From NCBI RefSeq assembly GCF_004120195.1, contig NZ_SCHN01000005.1:1-64000 (forward strand): a stretch of DNA of 64,000 bases, written 5' to 3'. The stretch comes from Enterovibrio baiacu (lineage in GTDB: Bacteria > Pseudomonadota > Gammaproteobacteria > Enterobacterales > Vibrionaceae). How positions within the stretch are numbered: position 1 is the stretch's first letter; each line of letters begins with the position of its first letter. Shown here piece after piece: positions 1-7,036 of this stretch. The position numbers and the translations under genes were made by a program. The notes below the pieces were generated by a model. The model was given only the letters and a program-made list of their open reading frames with translations, made no database searches and was not told the DNA's origin.

Positions 1-3000
1 GCGGGCTATGAAATTTATACCCGGTATGACTCAGCGGGACGTGTACTGGAAACGCAAGGTAACGGACAGCACAAGCGCTACACCTATGACAGTTTTGGTA
101 ACAAGCAAGCAGATATCTTGCTGTACGGTGGGAGCGAGCGCGCGAGAAAAACGTCAGTCTATGATGCGTTCGGCAAACTCAGCACCGAGACCCTGTATGA
201 CGGGAGTGTGGTGGAGCACCATTATGATAAGTATGGGCAATTGGATGAGAAAGCCGGTGCCATTAGCATTAACTATCACTATTACGGAAATGGATTACTG
301 GCGTGGCAGCAGACGGGCAGCAAGAGAGAATCATACACCTACAACGCTGACGGCAAAGAGACGCGCCGAACCCTGCAAGATGGTGATACGACACTCGTTA
401 CGACAACACAATGGGATAACTTGGGGCGCATAGCGAAAGTGACCGCGAGCCAGATATCCTTGATCCAAGAGGTGGACGAGTACGAATTCAGATGGCCTGT
501 GGGCCGAGTGAAAAAACCTGATATTGCTCACTCATTATCAACATCAAGTGTGTCGTATCATTATGACGAAGTAGGTAACCGCCGGAAAATCATCACCACG
601 GGCGAGCAAAACAGTACCCGTTGGTACCACTATGACAAAGACAACCGCATGGTGGGGTCACATACCCGCAGCAGTGATGTTGATTTTGACAGCATTGGCA
701 ACCGAGCCGGTGACCGCAAAATCACGTACAACACGTTGGGGCAGAAAGAAGTAGAGCATCGCTGGGAGAATAAAACCCGCGACGGTGCAACGGCGCTGAT
801 TAATACGTATGAAAAGTTCGGCTATGACGAACATGGGCACCTCAATCGGTTAGAAGCCTATGAAGGGAGCTATCAAACTCGTTTGATGACTCAGGAAAAC
901 AACCGTATGGGGTACGCACTCTACCAGACCGACTTGAACTATGAGTTCAACTATAACAACGGTCACATCAGTAGTCGTTCTGGGTTTAAAACCACGCAAA
1001 CACAGTTTGGTTATCGTGATGGTCGTTTAAGTTCGCAGGTTGTGAGAGAAGCTAGCCAGTCAGTCTATTCGCTTTACTTTGATTATCACTTCAGCGGACA
1101 GATGCATCAGCAAAGGACCGTTTATCATAAAGATGACGGCGGTGTTGATACCCTTACGTATGCTTATAAAGGCCGCGAGAGCTTCCAGAAAAATACCATT
1201 ACCGCGAACTCCACTCGAGAAGGCAATGGGAGTGGCTTTAAGGCGGGTACGACCACTTACGCGTACAATAGTGCGGGTCAGCTTAGCGGCATCACCAGTA
1301 CCCGAGAAGAGAGTGAACGTAAGCTCCTTACTGATTTCAACGGACAAATCGCGCTGCAGCTGGATGTTGAGGAAAACACACTGCTAGCGAACCTCACGAC
1401 CTCGGGCAACCCACTAGCAACCATCTCCAAAGGCAAAGTCGATGCCGACCTTCTCGATGACAGCGGCAGCAGCGCAGGCCAACAACCTGGCACCTATACC
1501 GTGGGCGCCAATGACACCCTGCAACGCATCTCCCAGATGGTGTACGGCGACAGCCGCTATTGGTACTTGATAGCTGATGCCAATGGCCTATCACCGACAG
1601 AGCCACTCACCGAAGGCAAACTGCTGGTCATTCCGAACCAACACACCCAAACCTTTAACGGCGCAGAGAGCTTCAAGCCGTATAACGAAAGTGAAATATT
1701 GGGCAATGTAAACCCAGACCCGATTGCCCTGCCACCACCGAAGAAGAGCTGTAACCCGATTGCGATGATCGTGATGGTTGTGGTCGCAGTTGTAGTGACA
1801 TATTTCACAGCAGGTGCTGCAGGCCCAGCCTTTGCGAGTGCGTTTGGAGCAATCGGTGCAGGGATTGGCACAGCGGCTGGTGTTGGTATCAGCGCTGCCT
1901 CTGCAGCGGGGTTTGTCGCTGGTGCTGCAGTCGGAGCCGCTGCCGGCTCAGCGGCTTCTCAGCTTGTGGGCAAAGCCCTTGGCGTGGTTGACGATTTTTC
2001 TTGGAAACAAGTCGCGTTAAGTGGTCTAGCTGGCGGCGTAACTGCCGGAATGACGACGGCATTAAATCTAGGTGCACTTTCAATTCCTGGTGGGGCGGTG
2101 GGCGAGGGACTTACTCGCTCTGCAGTGTCATATGGCACACGCTATCTGGGAAGCAAAGCATTGGGGGTAGATACCTCTTTTAGTTGGACGAACTTGGCTG
2201 CATCTGCAGCGAGTGCGATAGCAAGTGTGGGATCTGCTGACTTAACCAGTGATATCGGTGTCGATATTATTAGTGACACTATCAATGGTTTTGTTGGAAG
2301 CGCAGCCGCTCTAGTCGTGAGTGGCGGCTCCTTTAGTGACAATGCAGGTTCATTAGCTCTTGATGCATTTGGGAATGCGTTGGGGAATGAAGTTGTTGGT
2401 CAGATTGAAAACTATGAATTGAGAGAATGGTTAGAAAGTCATAATAGTGAATCAATCCCTCTTGGTGGCATCGGGATGATGGCGATGGCAGGTAGGATAC
2501 CAGCTAGAGTAATGCCTAAATTTGAAGAGTTAGATCACGACCAGCTTAACATGCTCAAACAACTGAAGAACATAGAAAATGCTGAAGGAGGGCTTAGTAC
2601 AAATTCAGTCGCGCAAGTGCTAGATGCAAGTCGGGGAGAAGATGGATCTCTTGATAATATCCAACTGGCTGAGAGTTTATCGAAGGCAATTGATAAGACA
2701 ATAGAGGGAGCTAAAACTGTTGCGGGCTTTGGTAAAGGCGTATTTGAATATGCTCGTGATAGTGTTGTTGGTGGTATTGAGGGCATATATGAGCTTGGAA
2801 AGTTTGCTGCGAGTTACGAGATAAATAGAGCTGCCTTCCTTCTTCATAACTCATCAAATATATTGGGCTTAGAAACAGACATCTTTGCAGCAGGGGCATC
2901 AGCTTTTGTTGAACAGAATCAGATGATAAGTGACGTCGTCAGGAATGCTCCTCAATTAGTAGAGGAAGCATTCATGTCTGGTATTGAAGGAGTTCAAAAT

Positions 3001-3717
3001 CGTTATGATGACATGATGGTAGCTTCTGATGCAGGAGAGTATTTTGACGCTGGGCGTCACGCGGGCTACCTTTTTGCAACTGGTGTTGGAGCGATTGCGA
3101 GCATTGCAACTGGTGGTGTCGCACTAGGTAGGGCATCATTGTCGCTAACGAATAAATTTGGTGGTACTTTAACCAAGTTGGGGAGGGGGGTTGAGGTTAG
3201 GGATGTTTCGAGCATAATAACAACTCGTAGCTTTGATAATCTTGATGATTTCAATTCTGCCGCAAACTCAGCATCTCCTAACACACGCTATGAATATGGT
3301 TCATATTCATGGTCCACAGATGACTCAGGTCGAGTAAATCAAGTGGAAGGTCAGTTAGTTCTTAGTTCTCATGGTAGGGTTGGGCAATCTCTTCAAACCA
3401 GAATAGGTAATGAAGGCTTGGATTCTGATGTTGGTTTCCATTTGATTGGAGATCAGTTTGATGGCCCTATTAACCGGTTGAATGTCGTTCAAGGTAATGG
3501 TAAGCCCGTTAATGGTTTGAAAAATTTGAACACCAGCGCTTACGCTAGACTTGAACGCTTATGGAAACAGGAGTTATTGGCAGGTAATTCTGTGAATGTA
3601 AGAATTAATACTTCATATAGTGGTAACTCTGTTAGACCTGATGATTTTTCTGTTTGGTATCAGATAGGAGATCAGCGGCCTCGGACAGCTACTTTGTTAA
3701 ATCAAGCGGGTCAGTAA
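1..3717 (+). CDS. YD-repeat (Rhs-like) polymorphic toxin with C-terminal nuclease domain, 5' end missing
   Basis: The frame is open from base 1, so the gene starts upstream; 1238 codons are visible before the TAA at 3715. Residues are numbered from base 1. Residues 1-470 carry degenerate YD repeats (YDKYGQ, YTYNADG, YHYDEVGN, YHYDKDN, FGYRDG, YAYNSAG), which build the shell that encapsulates the toxin. A LysM-like domain follows (about 496-546, from GTYTVGANDTL to LLVIPNQ). Next comes a very hydrophobic Ala/Gly-rich stretch (about 585-660), possibly a membrane-insertion or pre-toxin segment. The last ~140 residues resemble the DNA/RNA non-specific endonuclease family (Endonuclease_NS_2), with HLIGDQFDGP around His1147 and SVRPDDFSVWYQI near the end. 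By inference this is an antibacterial effector, protected by the next gene. The canonical Rhs core-ending motif before the toxin is not visible, so this is a YD/LysM architecture rather than a classical Rhs. The delivery route is outside the window. Confidence 0.85.
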   Translation, partial: AGYEIYTRYDSAGRVLETQGNGQHKRYTYDSFGNKQADILLYGGSERARKTSVYDAFGKLSTETLYDGSVVEHHYDKYGQLDEKAGAISINYHYYGNGLLAWQQTGSKRESYTYNADGKETRRTLQDGDTTLVTTTQWDNLGRIAKVTASQISLIQEVDEYEFRWPVGRVKKPDIAHSLSTSSVSYHYDEVGNRRKIITTGEQNSTRWYHYDKDNRMVGSHTRSSDVDFDSIGNRAGDRKITYNTLGQKEVEHRWENKTRDGATALINTYEKFGYDEHGHLNRLEAYEGSYQTRLMTQENNRMGYALYQTDLNYEFNYNNGHISSRSGFKTTQTQFGYRDGRLSSQVVREASQSVYSLYFDYHFSGQMHQQRTVYHKDDGGVDTLTYAYKGRESFQKNTITANSTREGNGSGFKAGTTTYAYNSAGQLSGITSTREESERKLLTDFNGQIALQLDVEENTLLANLTTSGNPLATISKGKVDADLLDDSGSSAGQQPGTYTVGANDTLQRISQMVYGDSRYWYLIADANGLSPTEPLTEGKLLVIPNQHTQTFNGAESFKPYNESEILGNVNPDPIALPPPKKSCNPIAMIVMVVVAVVVTYFTAGAAGPAFASAFGAIGAGIGTAAGVGISAASAAGFVAGAAVGAAAGSAASQLVGKALGVVDDFSWKQVALSGLAGGVTAGMTTALNLGALSIPGGAVGEGLTRSAVSYGTRYLGSKALGVDTSFSWTNLAASAASAIASVGSADLTSDIGVDIISDTINGFVGSAAALVVSGGSFSDNAGSLALDAFGNALGNEVVGQIENYELREWLESHNSESIPLGGIGMMAMAGRIPARVMPKFEELDHDQLNMLKQLKNIENAEGGLSTNSVAQVLDASRGEDGSLDNIQLAESLSKAIDKTIEGAKTVAGFGKGVFEYARDSVVGGIEGIYELGKFAASYEINRAAFLLHNSSNILGLETDIFAAGASAFVEQNQMISDVVRNAPQLVEEAFMSGIEGVQNRYDDMMVASDAGEYFDAGRHAGYLFATGVGAIASIATGGVALGRASLSLTNKFGGTLTKLGRGVEVRDVSSIITTRSFDNLDDFNSAANSASPNTRYEYGSYSWSTDDSGRVNQVEGQLVLSSHGRVGQSLQTRIGNEGLDSDVGFHLIGDQFDGPINRLNVVQGNGKPVNGLKNLNTSAYARLERLWKQELLAGNSVNVRINTSYSGNSVRPDDFSVWYQIGDQRPRTATLLNQAGQ

Positions 3718-3719
3718 AG

Positions 3720-4037
3720 ATGTTCAATAATTCAATGGAGATTTTCCAAAAAGTTGCAGAAATTATATCTGTGCAAATACCTGAGGTATGGAAGGAGGCT
3801 AACATCGAAGCAGAAATCGACGATGAAATCGCTGATTTGTGCGTGTGGTATTTTGATAGAAAAGGAAATGAAAAATACTTTGATGTTACTAGAGAGTTAA
3901 CAGATTGCTTTGTGAGTTTACGCCAGATTACTGGCAATAATGAAAAAGGCTTATGGACAAAATGTTTGTTTACTATCAGCGATGATGGAAAGTTCAAGAC
4001 CGACTTTTCTTATGAACCACCTCGGTGGGCATCTTAA
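3720..4037 (+). CDS. Immunity protein, YezG family (cognate of the upstream nuclease)
   Basis: This 105-residue protein starts 2 bases after the toxin stop codon; an in-frame ATG at 3735 is the alternative start. It has no signal peptide or membrane segment, as expected for a cytoplasmic inhibitor of a nuclease. It is acidic and resembles the YezG (formerly DUF600) immunity family: an N-terminal helix ending in IPEVWKEA, a central strand region (LCVWYFDRKGNEKYFDV) and the typical end GKFKTDFSYEPP. YezG-type immunity proteins are known partners of toxins with Endonuclease_NS_2-type domains, so the family match and the tight coupling support each other. The inhibition mechanism is inferred. Confidence 0.75.
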   Translation: MFNNSMEIFQKVAEIISVQIPEVWKEANIEAEIDDEIADLCVWYFDRKGNEKYFDVTRELTDCFVSLRQITGNNEKGLWTKCLFTISDDGKFKTDFSYEPPRWAS

Positions 4038-4061
4038 TTTCGCTCTATAAAGTTGAGCTAT

Positions 4062-4087
4062 AAAAGCCTAGGAAAAGCTAGGCTTTT
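4062..4087 (+). terminator. Rho-independent terminator after the toxin-immunity pair
   Basis: There is a perfect 10-bp stem (AAAAGCCTAG / CTAGGCTTTT) with a 6-base loop GAAAAG, 25 bases after the immunity stop. The stem itself ends in four T. Confidence 0.7.
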
Positions 4088-4459
4088 CAATATCATAAGA
4101 GTAATCAACATTAGAGATAAACAAGACGAAGAAAAACAGGGATATATGGATGCTCCCCGAACGTCAAGTCAATACGCTCTTGTCGCTTCGCGTAGCGAGA
4201 CGATATTGAGGCGCTTTTTACTACTGTGTCCAGCGTCTTGTGTTTCTAAGCTCATATACGCGAGCTGGAGATTACGGGTAAGTAATTGAACGATATTCTT
4301 TTCGTATCTCATCGCGTTCATCGCTCACTCCCATGTGGCTATGACAGCGAACCTCAACAAAGCTACTCTCATCGCCCATACAACAAGAAAAATACCGCTA
4401 TAGAAAACAAAAGAAAGGCGCATTTAAGCGCCTTTCTTTATTCAATACCTGGGTCTGTT
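4088..4459. other. Intergenic stretch without a supported gene
   Basis: Short open frames here lack a ribosome binding site and family resemblance. The only structure seen is a palindrome at 4410-4441 (AAGAAAGGCGC / GCGCCTTTCTT), flanked by T-runs on both strands. It probably terminates the rclC transcript coming from the right. Confidence 0.6.
4410..4441 (-). terminator. Terminator downstream of grxC-rclC
   Basis: An 11-12 bp stem with a short ATTTAA loop lies 20 bases past the rclC stop. On the minus strand it is followed by TTTTGTTTTC, so it fits the end of the grxC-rclC transcript. Confidence 0.7.
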
Positions 4460-4948
4460 TTACTCATCTCGAAGAAGTGCTTTGGCAAGCAGAGAGACTG
4501 CAGCTGACAACAATACAATGTCTTTCAGCAGGAATTGCCCAGGTACGACTGAGATTGCAGGGAAACCACCCAAACTTGCTTCGGCTATCGGTGCAGTGAA
4601 CAAGAAGCTTGTGGTAACAGCAAATGTCATTGTCGCGCCAGCCGCACCAATAATGGCGATAGTGCGATGAAACGGAGCAAGCAACAGAGCTACAGCGGTG
4701 GCAATTTCAACGGTACCAATCAAGTTAGAAGCGCCTTGTAAGCTGAATACGTTATAGAGCCAGCTTGTCAGTGGGCTTGAGGCGACAAGACCTTGGATCG
4801 CACCTGCTTCATAACCCGTAAATTTCATGGCACCAATCCATGCCAATACAATGACGATGGAAAAGCGCACTGCATTGTCTGCAATATGGTTGAGTGCGTG
4901 AGCGCGTTGGTTGTTGATTCGGCCGTGTACATTATTAATCGTTGTCAT
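4460..4948 (-). CDS. rclC: RclC/YkgB-type inner-membrane protein (DUF417)
   Basis: This 162-residue protein has four predicted membrane segments (about 27-46, 70-92, 97-120, 137-158) and the DUF417 pattern VLAWIGAMKFTGYEA near the N-terminus. In E. coli the family member RclC belongs to the reactive-chlorine-resistance operon controlled by RclR; its biochemical role is unknown. The ATG at 4948 has AGGAG 8 bases upstream. The gene lies 40 bases downstream of grxC on the same strand, so the two are probably co-transcribed. The divergent AraC-type gene next to them resembles RclR, supporting a hypochlorite/redox-stress module. RclA and RclB are not present here. Confidence 0.78.
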   Translation of the reverse strand: MTTINNVHGRINNQRAHALNHIADNAVRFSIVIVLAWIGAMKFTGYEAGAIQGLVASSPLTSWLYNVFSLQGASNLIGTVEIATAVALLLAPFHRTIAIIGAAGATMTFAVTTSFLFTAPIAEASLGGFPAISVVPGQFLLKDIVLLSAAVSLLAKALLRDE

Positions 4949-4988
4949 GATGCTTCTCCTAAAATTTTCGTTTTCTTAATGGGTTGGA

Positions 4989-5258
4989 TTAAACCGCGTT
5001 GGTTTGGCTTTCCAGAATCTTTTGAAACTGACCTTTTCTTATTGCGCTTTGTAAGTCGTCGTTACCGCCTACATGAATGTTTCCGACGAAGACTTGCGGC
5101 ACTGTTCGGCGTTGGCTTCGCGATGTCATTTCATTGAACAATGCTGCGTCATCACTCACTTCAATTTCGCGATAAGCAAGACCCATACGGCCTAATGTCT
5201 GTTTTGCTGCTCGGCAGTGAGGGCAGTAGCTCTTGGTGTAGATTTCAATCATCGGCAT
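4989..5258 (-). CDS. grxC: Glutaredoxin 3-type thiol-disulfide oxidoreductase
   Basis: This is an 89-residue single-domain glutaredoxin with the dithiol active site CPHC at residues 12-15, a TVPQVFV cis-proline segment and the GG motif HVGGNDDL that binds glutathione. It reduces disulfides and glutathione-mixed disulfides in the cytoplasm using glutathione. The ATG at 5258 has GGAG 8 bases upstream. It is the first gene of a likely operon with rclC, divergent from an RclR-like regulator 116 bases away, so it is probably induced by oxidants. CPHC differs from the CPYC found in many glutaredoxins. Confidence 0.88.
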   Translation of the reverse strand: MPMIEIYTKSYCPHCRAAKQTLGRMGLAYREIEVSDDAALFNEMTSRSQRRTVPQVFVGNIHVGGNDDLQSAIRKGQFQKILESQTNAV

Positions 5259-5374
5259 GGTTGTGCTCCGTCGTGTTTGTGTATGGTTCTACTTTAGGTG
5301 TTGCGCTTCGGACTATCTATGCACAATAATCTTGAATAAATACATCGATCGTATATTGGTAAGGAAGGTACACA

Positions 5375-6223
5375 ATGGAAGTGATGAGCGATATTCTCCG
5401 CGCCATCCGCGTGGTGGGCAGTGTGTATTTCTGTAGCCAGGTCGAGGCTCCGTGGACAAAAACGTTTCAGGATTTGGATTACGCCAGCTTCCACATGATT
5501 CGTCGTGGCGCATGTTGGGCGAATGTGGATGGGCAGATTGAAAAGCTAGAAGCCGGAGATTTGATTTTCCTCGGACCCGGCCAAAACCATGTTCTTTCCA
5601 GCCTTTCACCCGAGAAAAGAAAGCCGGATCTGGATGACACGACGCTACTGCTTTGCGGTTCATTCAGTTTCTCGCGCACGGCAACAACGCCATTGATAGA
5701 CGTGTTCCCCCGTATGACAATAGTGCGAGACCAAGACTTTCTCGATCACCCTTGGCTGCGCAGTACCTTTGATCAACTGAGTGCAGAATATATGTCGCAA
5801 GGGCCAGGCTCTGAGCTTATCGTCAACAAACTCACGGAGATCATACTGGTTGAGCTCATTCGGATTAATTTCGGGCGCAAGCAATCAAGCTCGTTTCTCG
5901 ATGCACTGAACGACAAACGCATCTCCCGTGCTCTGCAACTTCTTCACGATAATCCCGAGCAAAACTGGACGCTCGTGTCGGTTGCTAACCAGATCGGTAT
6001 GTCGCGTGCAGCTTTTGCTAGTCGGTTTTCTTCCTTGGTTGGTCAGCCAATGTTTGGTTACCTCACCAACCTTAGAATGCAAAAAGCGCAAGAATTACTG
6101 CGCGAGTCTTTGCTGCCGATTTATGACATTGCTGAACAGGTGGGGTATGACTCGGAGCGGGCGTTTACCTTGACGTTTAAGAAACGCATTGGCACAACGC
6201 CGAGGCAATTTCGGGCGCAGTAA
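5375..6223 (+). CDS. AraC-family regulator with N-terminal cupin, RclR-like
   Basis: This 282-residue regulator has an N-terminal cupin-like sensor (about 8-120, with the typical LEAGDLIFLGPGQNH turn) and a C-terminal AraC DNA-binding domain of two helix-turn-helix units (about 185-280, ending IAEQVGYDSERAFTLTFKKR and TPRQF). Cys20 and Cys94 (in LLLCGSF) sit at almost the same places as the two cysteines that, as I recall, E. coli RclR uses to sense hypochlorous acid (Cys21 and Cys89). The gene is divergent from grxC-rclC, which it probably activates. AAGGAAGG precedes the ATG. RclR is the best guess, but other cupin-AraC regulators share this layout. Confidence 0.75.
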   Translation: MEVMSDILRAIRVVGSVYFCSQVEAPWTKTFQDLDYASFHMIRRGACWANVDGQIEKLEAGDLIFLGPGQNHVLSSLSPEKRKPDLDDTTLLLCGSFSFSRTATTPLIDVFPRMTIVRDQDFLDHPWLRSTFDQLSAEYMSQGPGSELIVNKLTEIILVELIRINFGRKQSSSFLDALNDKRISRALQLLHDNPEQNWTLVSVANQIGMSRAAFASRFSSLVGQPMFGYLTNLRMQKAQELLRESLLPIYDIAEQVGYDSERAFTLTFKKRIGTTPRQFRAQ

Positions 6224-6336
6224 AAAGGGATTAGGTATCTAAAGATGAGTATCGTGCTGCCAGTTTCACGGCTTCGCGTTACTTGGTGAATGACAAGCAC
6301 TGCTCATCAGTGTCGATGTTCGCTTTTGATTTCCCC

Positions 6337-6813
6337 TTAAAACTTCATCGGTGCATTGGTTTTCACTTCTCTTACCACAAAGAAGGTTCGCGCTTGTCGA
6401 ACGCCGGGCAGGGCGATGAGATTCTGAGCGAGGAAGTGATGATAATCTTCCATGTCTTTCACGCGTAACCGCAACAAATAGTCAAAATCCCCCGCGACCA
6501 AATCGCAATCTAGAATGGCATCAAGCACATCAACAGCCGCTTCAAATGCGGCAATGCTTTCTGGTGTAGAACGGTCAAGCACAATGCCCACCATCACGAG
6601 CGTGTTTAAACCCAAACGTTTTGGATCCACCAACGCTCTCACACTTTTGATATAGCCTTCATCAAACAACCTCTGCGTGCGCCGGTGGCAGGTTGCCGCG
6701 CTCACGTTCACTCTCTGTGCCAACTCTGCATTGGTCAAACGTCCGTTGTCTTGAAGCAAACGAAGGATGTTGAGATCGATGCGGTCAATTTCTGATGCGT
6801 AATTATCTTTCAT
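6337..6813 (-). CDS. Lrp/AsnC-family transcriptional regulator (MdeR-like by context)
   Basis: The protein has 158 residues from the ATG at 6813. An upstream in-frame TTG at 6825 is possible, but Lrp proteins usually start just before the DRIDLNILRLLQDNGR motif. The N-terminal winged helix (about 8-60: LTNAELAQRVNVSAATCHRRTQRL) binds DNA, and the C-terminal RAM domain (about 70-145) binds an amino-acid effector. It is transcribed divergently from an orphan dehydrogenase E1 gene. This is the arrangement described for mdeR and mdeB of Pseudomonas putida, where MdeR responds to methionine. Regulation of the neighbour is inferred from divergence. Confidence 0.82.
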   Translation of the reverse strand: MKDNYASEIDRIDLNILRLLQDNGRLTNAELAQRVNVSAATCHRRTQRLFDEGYIKSVRALVDPKRLGLNTLVMVGIVLDRSTPESIAAFEAAVDVLDAILDCDLVAGDFDYLLRLRVKDMEDYHHFLAQNLIALPGVRQARTFFVVREVKTNAPMKF

Positions 6814-7036
6814 AAAACAACCCAAGAAATAGCAGATATTCCATTCATAAACTAAATACTACGTCATTAGGGAATTATCAATGTGAATTTGAAAGCACAT
6901 TTCAAACACTGATTGGTAGGATTTTTATAGGGTTCAGCAAGGGCGTTCTCTAAAAAATGCCGAGTCGACAGCATTCAATGCGTCTGGTTCTTCGCCTTGC
7001 TTGAATATTTCTCTACCGAAAATCAGGACGATTCAT
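6814..7036. promoter_or_regulatory. Divergent promoter region between the Lrp-type regulator and the E1 gene
   Basis: This 223-base AT-rich intergenic region must hold both promoters and any Lrp-type operator. No single clear palindrome stands out. For the E1 gene, AGGA at 7025-7028 lies 8 bases before the ATG at 7037; this decides that start over the in-frame TTG at 7001. Confidence 0.5.

Noticed and set aside
4053-4289. 78-codon frame after the immunity gene
   Set aside because: It starts inside the terminator region and has no ribosome binding site or recognisable domain.
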